From assembly GCA_035567895.1 (NCBI GenBank), contig DATMPC010000107.1, positions 1 to 64,000 on the forward strand: 64,000 nt of DNA. Reading direction: 5' to 3'. Made by a program: the position numbers and the translations under genes. A model generated the notes under the pieces. That model was not told where the DNA came from. It made no database searches and saw only the letters and a program-made list of their open reading frames with translations. This document shows positions 1-8,282 of this stretch, piece by piece (the stretch's first letter is position 1; every line of letters begins with the position of its first letter). This stretch comes from Terriglobales bacterium. Its GTDB lineage: Bacteria; Acidobacteriota; Terriglobia; Terriglobales; Acidobacteriaceae.

Positions 1-1
1 C

Positions 2-1969
2 TTCACCAAAGGCGGCTTTCCCAAACTGGTTCTGGAGTCAAAGCGGGAGTTCGCGTCCAAGTATGGACTGCAGGGCGAATACTGGAAACACTTCAAGCCC
101 GAAGATTCGCCGCAGGTGCTCGCCTACGTGAAGACGAACCTAAAGGATCTGGCGACGCATTATCACGCGCAGTATCAAAACACGCAGGAAGCGGGCGAGA
201 AGCTCGCCAATTATAACGAGGCGCGGCGCTGGTACGGCGACTATCTCGATTCGTTCCCGAAGGACGCCGATTCGCCGACAATCAACTACCGGCTCGCGGA
301 CCTCCTGCTCGAGAACCATGATTTCGGCGAGGCAGCAAAGCAGTACGAGCGCACGGCCTACGGATATCCGCCGAACCCACGGTCGGCAGGCGCCGGCTAC
401 GCCGCGGTCTACGCATATCGCGAGCAGCTGAAGGCTGCTAGCCCCGCGCAGCTGGATGTCGTCAAGCGCAACACGATCGCTAGCTCGCTCAAATTTGCCG
501 ACGCGTTCCCGCAGCACGAACACGCCGCGGAGGTCCTCGGGGCGGCCGCCGATGACATGTACGAAGTGAAGGATTACCGTCCGGCGGTCGAGGCGGCGCA
601 GCGCCTCATCGATCGCTATCCAAACGGGGAAGCGGGCATCCGTCGCTCAGCGTGGATTGTCGTTGCGCACGGCTCGTTTGAACTCGCTCAGTACCCTCAG
701 GCCGAGAAGGCATACACCCAAGTGCTGGCAGTCACACCCAACGATGACAAGTCGCGCGCCGCACTCGTCGACAACCTCGCAGCCTCGATCTACAAACAGG
801 GTGAGCTCGCAAGTAAGGCGGGGGACGACCGCGCGGCGGCCGATCATTTTCTGAGGATTCGCTCGGCAGCGCCTACGTCCACTATCCGTCCAGGTGCCGA
901 GTACGATGCAGGCGCCGCACTCATCCGACTCAAAGATTGGACGGCCGCAGTGAACGTGCTGGACGCATTCCGTAATACGTTCCCGGATCACAAATTGCGG
1001 CTCGAGGCCGACAAACAGATTGCCCACGCCTACCGGGAGAACGGCCAGTTGTCGAACGCCGCTGTGGAATATGACCACATCGCCTCCAAGTCCGACGATC
1101 CCGCGTTACGTAGCGAAGCGCTTCTCGTGGCAGGCGACCTCTATGAGAAATCCAACGCCCGGGATCGCGCCTTGGATGCGTACATCCGGTACGTCAACGA
1201 ATTTCCCAAGCCGCTCGACACTGCCCTCGAGACTCGCTCGAAGATCGCCGAGATGTACAAAGCGGCGAATGACGATTCGCACTATCAGGATGAGCTGAAG
1301 AAAATCGTGAGCATCGACGCGACTGCCGGGTCGGAAAGAACCGGCCGGACGAAGACGATAGCGGCCCGTTCGGCGCTGGTCCTCGCAGAACGGCTCTACC
1401 AGGATTTCGTGGTCGTGAAGCTGAAGCAGCCGTTCGAGATCAGCCTGAAGGAGAAGAAGCAGCGGATGGACCTCGCCATCAAGGGCATGAGTCGGCTGGT
1501 GGACTATGAAATCGCCGACGTGACCGCAGCCGCCACGTACTACATAGCAGAGACCTACTCTGACCTCGGACACTCACTCCTGCAGTCGGAGAAGCCCACC
1601 AATCTGAGCGCGGCAGAGCTGAAAGATTTTGAGGAGGCCCTCGATGAGCAAGCATTTCCCTTCGAGGAGAAAGCCATCAATGTACACGAAAAGAATATGG
1701 AAATGCTGCGGACCGGCGTCTTCAACGATTGGACAAAGAAGAGTCTGGAGAGGCTCACCGAGCTGATGCCAGGCCGCTACGCGAAACCCGAAATGAGCAT
1801 TGGCTTCCTCACTGAGATCGAAACTTACGCATACCGATCGCCGTCGTCGCAGGTTCCAGTACCGACAACGGGCACTGCCGACACGACGCCAAGCAAGCCC
1901 GATCAGCCGGCGCAGCCGACACCGCAACCCGCAGACAAAGGAATGGTGAAACATGGGACTTCGCAATAA
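2..1969 (+). CDS. TPR-repeat protein, 5' end outside the window
   Basis: The reading frame is open from base 2, so the gene starts left of the window and only the last ~656 codons are present. Alternating A/Y/L helix-pair patterns (for example '[12 protein letters not shown]', '[15 protein letters not shown]', '[14 protein letters not shown]') show many tetratricopeptide repeats through nearly the whole length, ending in a Pro/Thr-rich tail of about 40 residues. TPR arrays are protein-binding scaffolds; no catalytic motif is visible. It overlaps the next gene, a TPR lipoprotein, by 17 nt and forms an operon with it. Large TPR plus small TPR lipoprotein pairs occur near TolQ/ExbD-like and AgmX/AglT-type envelope motor genes in other bacteria, so an envelope role is plausible, but the genes that would settle this are not in view. 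Confidence 0.85.
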   Translation, partial: FTKGGFPKLVLESKREFASKYGLQGEYWKHFKPEDSPQVLAYVKTNLKDLATHYHAQYQNTQEAGEKLANYNEARRWYGDYLDSFPKDADSPTINYRLADLLLENHDFGEAAKQYERTAYGYPPNPRSAGAGYAAVYAYREQLKAASPAQLDVVKRNTIASSLKFADAFPQHEHAAEVLGAAADDMYEVKDYRPAVEAAQRLIDRYPNGEAGIRRSAWIVVAHGSFELAQYPQAEKAYTQVLAVTPNDDKSRAALVDNLAASIYKQGELASKAGDDRAAADHFLRIRSAAPTSTIRPGAEYDAGAALIRLKDWTAAVNVLDAFRNTFPDHKLRLEADKQIAHAYRENGQLSNAAVEYDHIASKSDDPALRSEALLVAGDLYEKSNARDRALDAYIRYVNEFPKPLDTALETRSKIAEMYKAANDDSHYQDELKKIVSIDATAGSERTGRTKTIAARSALVLAERLYQDFVVVKLKQPFEISLKEKKQRMDLAIKGMSRLVDYEIADVTAAATYYIAETYSDLGHSLLQSEKPTNLSAAELKDFEEALDEQAFPFEEKAINVHEKNMEMLRTGVFNDWTKKSLERLTELMPGRYAKPEMSIGFLTEIETYAYRSPSSQVPVPTTGTADTTPSKPDQPAQPTPQPADKGMVKHGTSQ

Positions 1970-2645
1970 GACTCGCGCCATGAAAGCGATTTGTCGTGGG
2001 ATAGCGTGGTTGGCCGTGCTTCTCGCCCTGGGCTGCGCACCTGAAGCGCGACGTACAGCGAAGGCCGGGTCGACGGCGAAACCTCCGGTGGAACCGCCAA
2101 CCTTGTCCGTGGACATCCAGCGGGATGCAAGTGGGCTCACCTTCACGCAGCACGTTCCCGTAACGGACCAAGTACGCGCCGACTACGAGGCGGCGGTGCA
2201 CATGCTGGAGCAAGCAGATTACGATCAGGGCATCGCCTTGCTGCTCAAGGTGACCGAACAAGCGCCTGCATTAACGGCAGCCCAGATTAATCTCGGCATC
2301 GCGTACGAGCGCAAAGGCGACCTCGACAAAGCCGAGGCCAGTCTGCGTAAGGCACTGGAATCCAATCCACAACACCCCGCCGCCTACAACGAACTCGGTC
2401 TGGTGCAGCGGCGCAAGGGAGAGTTCGCGAAGGCGCGCGCCAGTTATGAGGCGGCGCTCGCACAGTTTGCCGATTTTCATTATGCGCACAAGAATCTTGC
2501 CATTCTGTGCGACCTGTATCTCGGGGATTACCCCTGCGCACTGGAGCATTACGAGGCGTACAGCCGACTCGTTCCGGACAACACCGACGTCCAAAAATGG
2601 ATTGCCGACCTTCGCAACCGCAAAGGCCGAAAGGAGAAGCCATGA
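1953..2645 (+). CDS. TPR-repeat lipoprotein
   Basis: 230 residues. A hydrophobic signal sequence ends in a lipobox, LALGC with Cys28 (the second possible start, ATG at 1980, gives Cys19), so the protein is probably lipidated. After a Pro-rich linker come three to four TPR units: '[20 protein letters not shown]', '[22 protein letters not shown]', '[25 protein letters not shown]'. ATG 1953 is preceded by AAAGGA about 10 nt upstream and lies inside the end of the upstream gene, indicating translational coupling. The stop overlaps the next start (ATGA at 2642). The role is likely outer- or inner-membrane-anchored scaffolding for the large TPR protein; the exact function is unknown. Confidence 0.88.
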   Translation: MGLRNKTRAMKAICRGIAWLAVLLALGCAPEARRTAKAGSTAKPPVEPPTLSVDIQRDASGLTFTQHVPVTDQVRADYEAAVHMLEQADYDQGIALLLKVTEQAPALTAAQINLGIAYERKGDLDKAEASLRKALESNPQHPAAYNELGLVQRRKGEFAKARASYEAALAQFADFHYAHKNLAILCDLYLGDYPCALEHYEAYSRLVPDNTDVQKWIADLRNRKGRKEKP

Positions 2646-3109
2646 GCCGACACTTATTATTCGTACTGATGATGGCGAGTGCCGTCGCGCTGGCTGCCGA
2701 CAAGCCCAAGACCCAACACGCCGACGCTGCCGCCGCGACCCAGAAAAAGAAGGAGGCAGGGCAGAGAGGGACGGAACGCGCGCAGGCAAAGACAGAACCG
2801 GCACAGCGAGGGAGTGAGGAGCCGCAGGCAAAGATGGAAGAGGCACAGGGACAGGCTGAAAAGGCGCAGGTAAAGTCAGACGAAGGCGCGAAGCTGACCT
2901 CCGTCCCCGATGCAAAGGCGCTCGGCATGTCCATCTTGGGCAATCAAGATGCGCCCAAGTCGTTGGTTATCGTTCCCTGGAAGAGCTCGGAACTCGGCGA
3001 CTCGCCGGGCATCTCACCGATGCTCGACGACTCCAGGCAGCCCGTAGACAAGGAAGTGTTCATGCGGTCGCTGCGCTACTACGAGATCCGGTCGAAAACG
3101 AAGCCGTGA
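2642..3109 (+). CDS. Exported hypothetical protein with K/E/Q-rich repeats
   Basis: 155 residues starting at an ATG that overlaps the previous stop codon (ATGA), so it is the third gene of the TPR operon. An N-terminal signal peptide ([19 protein letters not shown]) is followed by about 75 low-complexity residues rich in K, E, Q and A with repeated 'AQ(A/V)K' and 'QRG(T/S)E' units. This is probably an extended or coiled segment. The C-terminal half contains '[28 protein letters not shown]' and ends '...[11 protein letters not shown]'. I do not recognise the family. Similar small exported proteins follow TPR pairs in envelope operons, but the function here is not known. Confidence 0.75.
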   Translation: MSRHLLFVLMMASAVALAADKPKTQHADAAAATQKKKEAGQRGTERAQAKTEPAQRGSEEPQAKMEEAQGQAEKAQVKSDEGAKLTSVPDAKALGMSILGNQDAPKSLVIVPWKSSELGDSPGISPMLDDSRQPVDKEVFMRSLRYYEIRSKTKP

Positions 3110-3160
3110 GAACGGTGTGCACGTCGTTAAGCGAGAACATCGTGCGAAAAATTCCTAGTG

Positions 3161-3192
3161 ACCCGTGGGTTAGAGTCCCGCCGATCCCGCCA
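3161..3192 (+). other. Possible tRNA 3'-end fragment (T-arm, acceptor strand, CCA)
   Basis: GTGGG-TTAGAGT-CCCGC folds as a T-arm (five pairs including one G-U, seven-base loop). It is followed by a seven-base acceptor-like strand, a discriminator G and CCA, then a T-rich tract. No matching 5' acceptor or anticodon arm lies within 90 nt upstream, and the loop has A where tRNAs have invariant C56. This may be a left-over attachment-site copy of a tRNA 3' end; chance is also possible. Confidence 0.35.
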
Positions 3193-3620
3193 CTTTCTTT
3201 TTTTTGCAGGTTGTCCGCTCCGCTCTGCTTGTCGCTAAAGATCTTCTACTCTCTTGTCTAAATTTTGACCGACCTGTAGTGTACGAAGTTTCCGATAGCC
3301 AGCCAAAACTGACCAGTCTGTCATACGACAAATGCACGCAATCTGGACGTTTCATCCAACAGCACTGTGATCGGAGCGTATGAGCCAGCGTTCGGAGGTA
3401 TGCTTGGCCATTTCTTTCATGGTCTCAAATCGCACGTTGTGCAATCGTCCGCTCGGCTTACCGCGCATAGGCAAGGAGTCACAGCCTCTCTTAAAAGAGT
3501 CCTGACTCCAATCTGATTGAGCCGGGTGCATCGGAACCGGAGCTTTGGAGGGTTTGCTCTTCGGCTTTCCAATTTCACCACACCTCCAAGTACGACGAAC
3601 ATAGAGCTGGTCGAGCATTT
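3193..3620. other. Non-coding stretch, nothing recognised
   Basis: Between the tRNA-like fragment and the recombinase relic I see no supported gene, tRNA or repeat. Short open frames on both strands have no ribosome-binding site or recognisable protein motif. The base composition is lower in G+C than the neighbours, consistent with decayed accessory DNA. Confidence 0.5.
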
Positions 3621-3749
3621 CACGATCCCAAAGTGGCACAGGAATTGTTGCGCCATGCCTCGTTCTCAATCACGATGAATCCCTACGCGCAGGCGGTCAC
3701 CGAGAAGAAGCGCGACGCGCAGAGCAAAGTGGTGGAGATGGTCGCCTAG
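3621..3749 (+). pseudogene. C-terminal relic of a tyrosine recombinase (integrase)
   Basis: Translation in the frame ending at TAG 3747 reads HDPKVAQELLRHASF... then ...MNPYAQAVTEKKRDAQSKVV. This is the typical C-terminal block of phage-type tyrosine recombinases: the 'LLRHAS' box with the catalytic His (codon at 3654) and the nucleophilic Tyr in 'PYAQAV' (codon at 3684). No start codon or catalytic Arg/Lys region precedes it, so only about 43 codons remain. It points towards tRNA-Glu, whose 3' end is 165 bp away, as integrases of tRNA-inserted elements often do. Confidence 0.75.
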
Positions 3750-3913
3750 CGCGGCGGGTCGACAGCTTCGGGCAACGCGGCAATCAATTGTCTGGAGAGG
3801 TGGTGTAATGAGGCGGTCGGGGAAAGAGCCTAAAGTTGCACTCGAAGTGTGCAAGAAGCTTGTACCAACTTTGTACCAGCGAGTTGCGGCGGCTTCGGAA
3901 TTTGTCAAATGTA

Positions 3914-3991
3914 TGGCGTCCCCGACGGGATTTGAACCCGTGTTACCGCCGTGAAAGGGCGATGTCCTAGGCCGGGCTAGACGACGGGGAC
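3914..3991 (-). tRNA. tRNA-Glu (anticodon TTC)
   Basis: The minus strand gives a full cloverleaf. The acceptor stem GTCCCCG pairs with CGGGGAC, the discriminator is G, and CCA is encoded. The anticodon stem TCGCC/GGCGG closes the loop CTTTCAC with anticodon TTC, and the T-arm contains GGTTCAAATCC. The length is 78 nt with CCA. The gene stands alone and is flanked on both sides by recombinase relics, so it is a likely integration site. Confidence 0.95.
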
Positions 3992-4080
3992 TCGTTGACT
4001 CCATTGAGTTTAACAGGTTCCTCGGCGGCTTGCCCGCTTTGTACCGCGGTACCAGGCGAAGGCTGTGGCAGCCAAAGGCT

Positions 4081-4250
4081 TCACGCAATTGCCTTGGATG
4101 CCGCAACCTTATTCTCAGCGAGTGCTTGCGCATGCCAATCGAGCGTGAGTTTCAACGTGCTGTGCCGCATGAGTTCCTGAGCTGCTTTCCACATCCTTTG
4201 TCGATTCCCACCGCCTTGAAGCGAAACTCCGTCGGAATGTGGTGCCAGCC
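4081..4250 (-). pseudogene. Second C-terminal integrase relic
   Basis: On the minus strand the frame ending at TGA (4081-4083) reads KAAQELMRHSTLKLTL followed by DWHAQALAENKVAASKAIA. This matches the 'QEL(L/M)RHS...LTLD.YAQAL' block of tyrosine recombinases. The catalytic Tyr position reads Trp-His instead. Just upstream, in another frame, 'GWHHIPTEFRFKAVGID' resembles the 'GWHTFRHTF...GID' box, so a small indel separates the two. Clearly non-functional. It ends 90 bp from the tRNA-Glu 5' end and points towards it. Confidence 0.68.
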
Positions 4251-4334
4251 GAAAACTGCTGGCCTTATTCCGAGTCGGTCGTCTACTGGCTTGATGTGGT
4301 ATCGAAAAGCCACGGAGAGAGAAATTGGGTGTTT

Positions 4335-4416
4335 CCCTCTCTCTCTACTCTCTCTCTACTCTCTCTCTCTACTCTCTCTCTCTACTCTCTCTCTACTCTC
4401 TCTCTCTCTCTCTCTC
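4335..4416. repeat. CT microsatellite with CTA interruptions
   Basis: About 82 bp of nearly pure (CT)n, broken at spaced intervals by 'CTA' to give units of 9-12 bp such as CTCTCTCTA. It lies in a stretch with no gene. Such tracts slip easily, so its length may vary between isolates; a promoter or coding role is not visible. Confidence 0.9.
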
Positions 4417-4447
4417 GACCCGTTCGGTTGCAACCGGCGGCAAAGAC

Positions 4448-4750
4448 TTAATCGTCCGGTGCCTTGAAGATATTGCATCGTCGTGGGGCGAGTTTGGCGG
4501 GACTTTTTTCTACGCGAGAACGGATCTGGCCGATCGCTCGCTGCAGCCTGTCGCTGCCGCGAGGGAAATCGACGGCATTCCCAATCACGATTTTTTGTGT
4601 CTTGCCCGTCACTGGATTTGTTCGGCGATAAACCAAGACCGTTCTATTGCTTCGTTTACCTCCGAATAGAACTGCTAGCCACACTTTCTTGATGATTCGC
4701 TGCTTACATACCGGACTCGCAGATTCAGGATCGAGAGAATAGTTGCTCAT
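4448..4750 (-). CDS. Small basic hypothetical protein
   Basis: 100 residues from ATG 4750, which follows a strong AAGGAGG site four to five nt upstream; this makes the frame credible although I do not recognise the family. It is basic, with 'VLVYRRTNPVTGKTQKIVIGNA' and 'RGSDRLQRAIGQIRSRV'. No signal peptide or membrane segment is seen. It sits inside the decayed recombinase/tRNA patch, so it may be a remnant of an accessory element, for example an N-terminal piece of a recombinase or regulator. No transcription terminator or partner gene is evident. Confidence 0.4.
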   Translation of the reverse strand: MSNYSLDPESASPVCKQRIIKKVWLAVLFGGKRSNRTVLVYRRTNPVTGKTQKIVIGNAVDFPRGSDRLQRAIGQIRSRVEKSPAKLAPRRCNIFKAPDD

Positions 4751-4857
4751 GCGGCCTCCTTGAGGCCGGTTAGCCCCGGCGTAGAAGACCCTGGACGGAG
4801 ATGTACGCAAGATTCTTCTTAATCTAGGTTCTCGTTGTCGAACAGAAACGGAAGCAG

Positions 4858-6459
4858 TCAGTCACGTAGGTTTTCCTGTGCTAGTCCGAGCGTTCGTTGA
4901 GTATTGAGGTCATCGTGCCATGCCGTGGCTTTCGACGCAGATGCCGTGTTCTTCCTAGTGCCGACGTCCAACTGTGGCATTGGTTTTGCCTGGAATAGGC
5001 GTCGGCAGGGTTTCGCCAGCCATGTCGCCAATTTGGTTGCGCGAGCTCTCCGGGCGCTGTCGGTGGCTATGCCTGTATTCGCATACATTTGCCGGTACAG
5101 TTTCGAGATGAAAACCAGAATGAGCCGGGACTTGAATGACGTGGCGCAGCTTGATCGTTTCCAAATTGAAGCGAAGCTGTAGAAGCGGTCCCAGACTCCC
5201 TGCGTCAGCACGCGCAGTTCGTCTGAACTCATAGTTGGATGCGGCATGAACATCTTGGGCCGGATTTCGTGAGGAATGAGCCAATATCGCGTGAGCGGGA
5301 TTCCCCCGACCGTCTGCATTTGGTTACTTTGTGCCTTCTCCCACCGTTCGAAGTCAACTGTTCCGGGAAACGGTGTGAGCATTACGAATTGAGCGAACGC
5401 CAAATTGGCTCGTTGTGCAACTGCAAGAGTCACATCGAAAGTGCCCTCACGATCGCTGGGCAATCCAAAAATAAAGGAGCCCAGAACGTGGACTCCATGC
5501 GCGCGAAAGGTTTGCAGTTGACGAACCAGGTTTTCTCCCGACTGATTGAAGTCCTTGTAAACGGCCTTCAGTCCTTCTGGAGTAACGGCCTCAACTCCGA
5601 CCAGTGCCCCTTTGATATTCGCTCTCTTCATTGCAATAAGGAATTGAGGATCTTCCGCGGCTTCCATCGTGATCTGCGTAAAGAAATTCATGTCTGCCGG
5701 CAGATCGGCGAGCCGATCCATGAGTTCGAATCTCTCATCGCGAATGCGTCTTAATTCCGCGACTCGTTGCTGGTTGTTTTGCCGCTCTGCAAGCTTTAGA
5801 TCAGTCATCGAGACAGGATAGAAATTGTCGTCGGCGAGGGCTATGAACCTGAATCCTCGGCGCCGTAAATCAACGATCTCTTCCACTACAACATCTGTCG
5901 AGCGTTGCCGAGGCCGCTGGCCATCGGTTCGCCACACCGAGCAAAACGAGCAGTGCTTGGGACACCCACGAACAGTCTGGACTGAAGCCCACATGTAGCG
6001 GTTCGGCGGCAGAAGGTCCCACCGCGCAGCTTTGAACTGGCCAGCTTCAACACGACCGCCTTCGTAGATTCTTTTGAGTTGGCCATTCGCACAATCAGTG
6101 AGTGCAGCGCCCCAAGCCAGGTCGCCATCTCCGCGCACCACAGCGTGCGCTCCGCCTCGCTCAAATGCCTCTTCGGGGTAGAGTGTTGCGTGGATACCGC
6201 CAAAGACCACGCGGGCGCCGCGTTCGCGCGCGCTGCGGCCAACTGCGTAGCCGCGCAAAGCATTGCCGGTGTGAATCCCGATTCCAACGATGTCTCCCGC
6301 TTCCACTTGGCGTACATCCAGCTGCTGCAAAGTCTCGTCGCAGAGTTGTGGATCACCGAAGCTACTGGGAGTTGCTGCCGCGAGCACGTAAAGCCATCTT
6401 GGAGTGATGACAGCTACTCCAAAAGCGGAGTCACTGGGATTTACAAGGTGCACTTTCAC
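4858..6459 (-). CDS. B12-binding-type radical SAM enzyme
   Basis: 533 residues from a GTG start with AAGGA 13 nt upstream. The N-terminal ~140 residues form a cobalamin-binding-like Rossmann domain ('GIHTGNALRG', 'ARVVFGGIHATLYPEEA'), though no classical DxHxxG is seen. The radical SAM core starts at Cys166-Cys170-Cys173 (CPKHCSFC), which binds the 4Fe-4S cluster. 'FIFGLPSDREGTFD' and 'LTPFPGTVDFE' are typical of the family. The basic C-terminal ~120 residues contain 'LYRQMYANTGIATDSARR'. Members modify unactivated carbons, often in lipids. It lies 39 nt behind a fatty-acid desaturase in the same direction, suggesting an acyl-chain substrate; the reaction is inferred, not shown. Confidence 0.88.
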   Translation of the reverse strand: MKVHLVNPSDSAFGVAVITPRWLYVLAAATPSSFGDPQLCDETLQQLDVRQVEAGDIVGIGIHTGNALRGYAVGRSARERGARVVFGGIHATLYPEEAFERGGAHAVVRGDGDLAWGAALTDCANGQLKRIYEGGRVEAGQFKAARWDLLPPNRYMWASVQTVRGCPKHCSFCSVWRTDGQRPRQRSTDVVVEEIVDLRRRGFRFIALADDNFYPVSMTDLKLAERQNNQQRVAELRRIRDERFELMDRLADLPADMNFFTQITMEAAEDPQFLIAMKRANIKGALVGVEAVTPEGLKAVYKDFNQSGENLVRQLQTFRAHGVHVLGSFIFGLPSDREGTFDVTLAVAQRANLAFAQFVMLTPFPGTVDFERWEKAQSNQMQTVGGIPLTRYWLIPHEIRPKMFMPHPTMSSDELRVLTQGVWDRFYSFASIWKRSSCATSFKSRLILVFISKLYRQMYANTGIATDSARRARATKLATWLAKPCRRLFQAKPMPQLDVGTRKNTASASKATAWHDDLNTQRTLGLAQENLRD

Positions 6460-6498
6460 GGTGTTGTGGGATCCTTTCTCAGCCGTCTTTTCTGTCTT

Positions 6499-7395
6499 CT
6501 ATGTGAGCGGAGTACGTTTTCCGGCCAGAGACTGCCGAACTGCAACCAGTACTTCGCCTTCATCGTCTTGTTCAGGTCGCGGACGCTTGATGTCCCGGGC
6601 AAGGCCCAGCATGCGCAACGCAGAGATTCCATACCAATTCAGATCGACCTCGTACCAGGCAAGTCCATGTCGTGCCGACTGCGGCTGTGCGTGGTGATTG
6701 TTGTGCCAACCTTCACCGAAGGTAAGGATCGCGACCCAGAAGCTATTCTTGGAATCGTCGCCAGTCTGAAATCGCTGCGACCCCCACATGTGCGTAGCGG
6801 AGTTCACGAGCCATGTGAAGTGGAGACCGATGACGGTCCGCAGAAAAATACCCCACATCACAAATGACCATCCGCCTAGAACGAGCAGGAGCACGCCAAG
6901 CGTGGTGAGAGGAATCCAATGCCAACAGCTGATCCAGACATGAAACTTGTCTCTGCGAAGATCGGGGACATAGGGCAGAAGCTCGGCGGCATTGCTATGC
7001 ATCGCCTGGCCCGTCATGATCCAACCCATATGGGCCCATAGACCCCCGTCGCGGGGCGAGTGTGGGTCCCCCTCCTGGTCGGTGTTCTGGTGATGGACGC
7101 GATGCGTGGCCACCCAGAATATCGGCCCACCTTCAAGAGCCAAGGTTCCGCACACCGTGAGAACGTATTCCACCCACTTGGGAGTTTTATAGCTGCGATG
7201 CGTGAGCAGGCGGTGGTAGCCCATGCCAATACCGAGGCTTCCGGCGACCCACCACAGAACGAGCGCCAGTAACAGCGCTTTCCAACTGAACATGAAGAGT
7301 GCAGCTACCGCGCCGATATGGAAGAGGACCATGAAGGAGGTGGTAATCAGACTGACGGGCTGCGTGAACGTGCGGTCGCCGGCAAAGATGCTCAT
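6499..7395 (-). CDS. Fatty-acid (acyl-CoA/acyl-lipid) desaturase
   Basis: 298 residues. It has the three histidine boxes of membrane di-iron desaturases: HRLLTH (61-66), HRVHH (98-102) and HNNHH (231-235). Hydrophobic segments lie at about 15-60, 75-95 and 160-195. This is the delta-9 type that puts a double bond into acyl chains at the inner membrane using reduced ferredoxin or cytochrome and oxygen. The start has a GGGGAACGG ribosome site. It is the first gene of a two-gene operon with the radical SAM enzyme 39 nt downstream. Confidence 0.93.
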   Translation of the reverse strand: MSIFAGDRTFTQPVSLITTSFMVLFHIGAVAALFMFSWKALLLALVLWWVAGSLGIGMGYHRLLTHRSYKTPKWVEYVLTVCGTLALEGGPIFWVATHRVHHQNTDQEGDPHSPRDGGLWAHMGWIMTGQAMHSNAAELLPYVPDLRRDKFHVWISCWHWIPLTTLGVLLLVLGGWSFVMWGIFLRTVIGLHFTWLVNSATHMWGSQRFQTGDDSKNSFWVAILTFGEGWHNNHHAQPQSARHGLAWYEVDLNWYGISALRMLGLARDIKRPRPEQDDEGEVLVAVRQSLAGKRTPLT

Positions 7396-7662
7396 CCGTT
7401 CCCCGTTTCGCCAAATAGTGGCGCTTTGTTAGATACCGAACATAAGGGAGGTCGGAGGCGCGTTTTGTAATAGTTGTGTAATTCCCCGGGCGTCAGATGT
7501 ACGCGGCAGCATCGGTGGGATCCGAGAATGGTGCAGAGGTCGCGAAGACCATCTCGACCCGGGCGATGTGAGCTAAAGGATGCAGTACGGTATAGCTGGT
7601 CAATATTGAGCAGACTGCCACCTCGAACAATCCCTAAACTCAGAAAAGCAGGCGACTGTTTA

Positions 7663-7791
7663 ATGGTGGTATCCAGAATCACTCGCTGTCCTACGTGTCT
7701 CGGAGTTGGCGTAGTGACCTTTCCAAAGGTCTGCCCCACGTGCCTTGGGAAAGGAACTGTGAGCGGTAACGCGCAGGCAAGCCCGCACTAG
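7663..7791 (+). CDS. Tiny zinc-finger protein with two CxxCxGxG motifs
   Basis: 42 residues from ATG 7663: a short basic lead, then CPTCLGVG and, nine residues later, CPTCLGKG, ending in a short tail. This is half of a DnaJ-type zinc-finger pattern and could bind one zinc ion. The upstream ribosome site is weak (AGCAGGCG). The frame is open further upstream, but that part has no recognisable content. It could be a small chaperone-like or RNA-binding zinc protein, or a fortuitous frame; the paired motifs favour a real gene. Confidence 0.5.
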   Translation: MVVSRITRCPTCLGVGVVTFPKVCPTCLGKGTVSGNAQASPH

Positions 7792-7917
7792 CCGCGTACT
7801 CTCTTTGGACAAATCGCGCGTAATGTTCCATTTCTGGAAGTTTTTAGCCTGTGATTAGAACACTAGCTGAATTGGAATGCCGCGATGGGGCACACTATCC
7901 GGTTTCGGGCGTAGCGA

Positions 7918-7949
7918 CAAAAAGCCGGAGCGGCGATGCGCTCCGGCTT
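7918..7949 (-). terminator. Rho-independent terminator (minus strand)
   Basis: An 11-bp perfect stem (AAGCCGGAGCG) with a loop of six bases is followed on the minus strand by TTTTTG. It lies just past the decayed small gene at 7964-8227. Confidence 0.7.
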
Positions 7950-7963
7950 CCTATGCCGCTGAT

Positions 7964-8227
7964 CTAAGCTGCTTGTGGCTGAGAGGCATCCGATCCATGC
8001 TGTCTCACCAGTTTTGTTGTAATTCCTATTACGAGAAACGACGACGCCCACTGGCCTACGAACAACGCCTAATTATCTTGCTTTGCAACTTTTAAGATTA
8101 GAGAAGCTGCCATCGACCCGAGGGCCAATCCTAGAAAGACAGACGAGGGAACTTGCTACGTAGCCCTTTCGATTGTTCCCGTAAACTGATCTTCACGTGC
8201 TTCGCCTTGAAATACTCTTGTTGTCAT
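7964..8227 (-). pseudogene. Small membrane-type protein broken by two in-frame TAG codons
   Basis: Minus-strand frame of 88 codons from ATG 8227 to TAG 7964. It starts MTTRVFQGEAREDQFTGTIERAT and has a TAG at 8156-8158. It continues QVPSSVFLGLALGSMAASLIL, has a second TAG at 8069-8071, then runs ALFVGQWASSFLVIGITTKLV and RQHGSDASQPQAA. The hydrophobic middle and the 'LFVGQWA...K(I/L)V..HGSDA' end resemble small acidobacterial membrane proteins I recall, which supports one original gene. Both ambers are one C-to-T change from Gln (CAG). A nonsense-decayed gene is most likely; amber readthrough would need other evidence. Confidence 0.65.
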
Positions 8228-8282
8228 TTAAGACCTCTTATTTGACTGGCTAGTTTGTTGGTAAAACTCCTAGTGCCCAGAG

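Noticed and set aside
3352-3669. 105-residue open frame on the minus strand
   Set aside because: It overlaps the integrase relic, has no ribosome site and no recognisable motif; composition fits decayed DNA.
6079-6867. 262-residue plus-strand frame across the radical SAM and desaturase genes
   Set aside because: It lies antisense to two genes with clear catalytic motifs and shows no family features.
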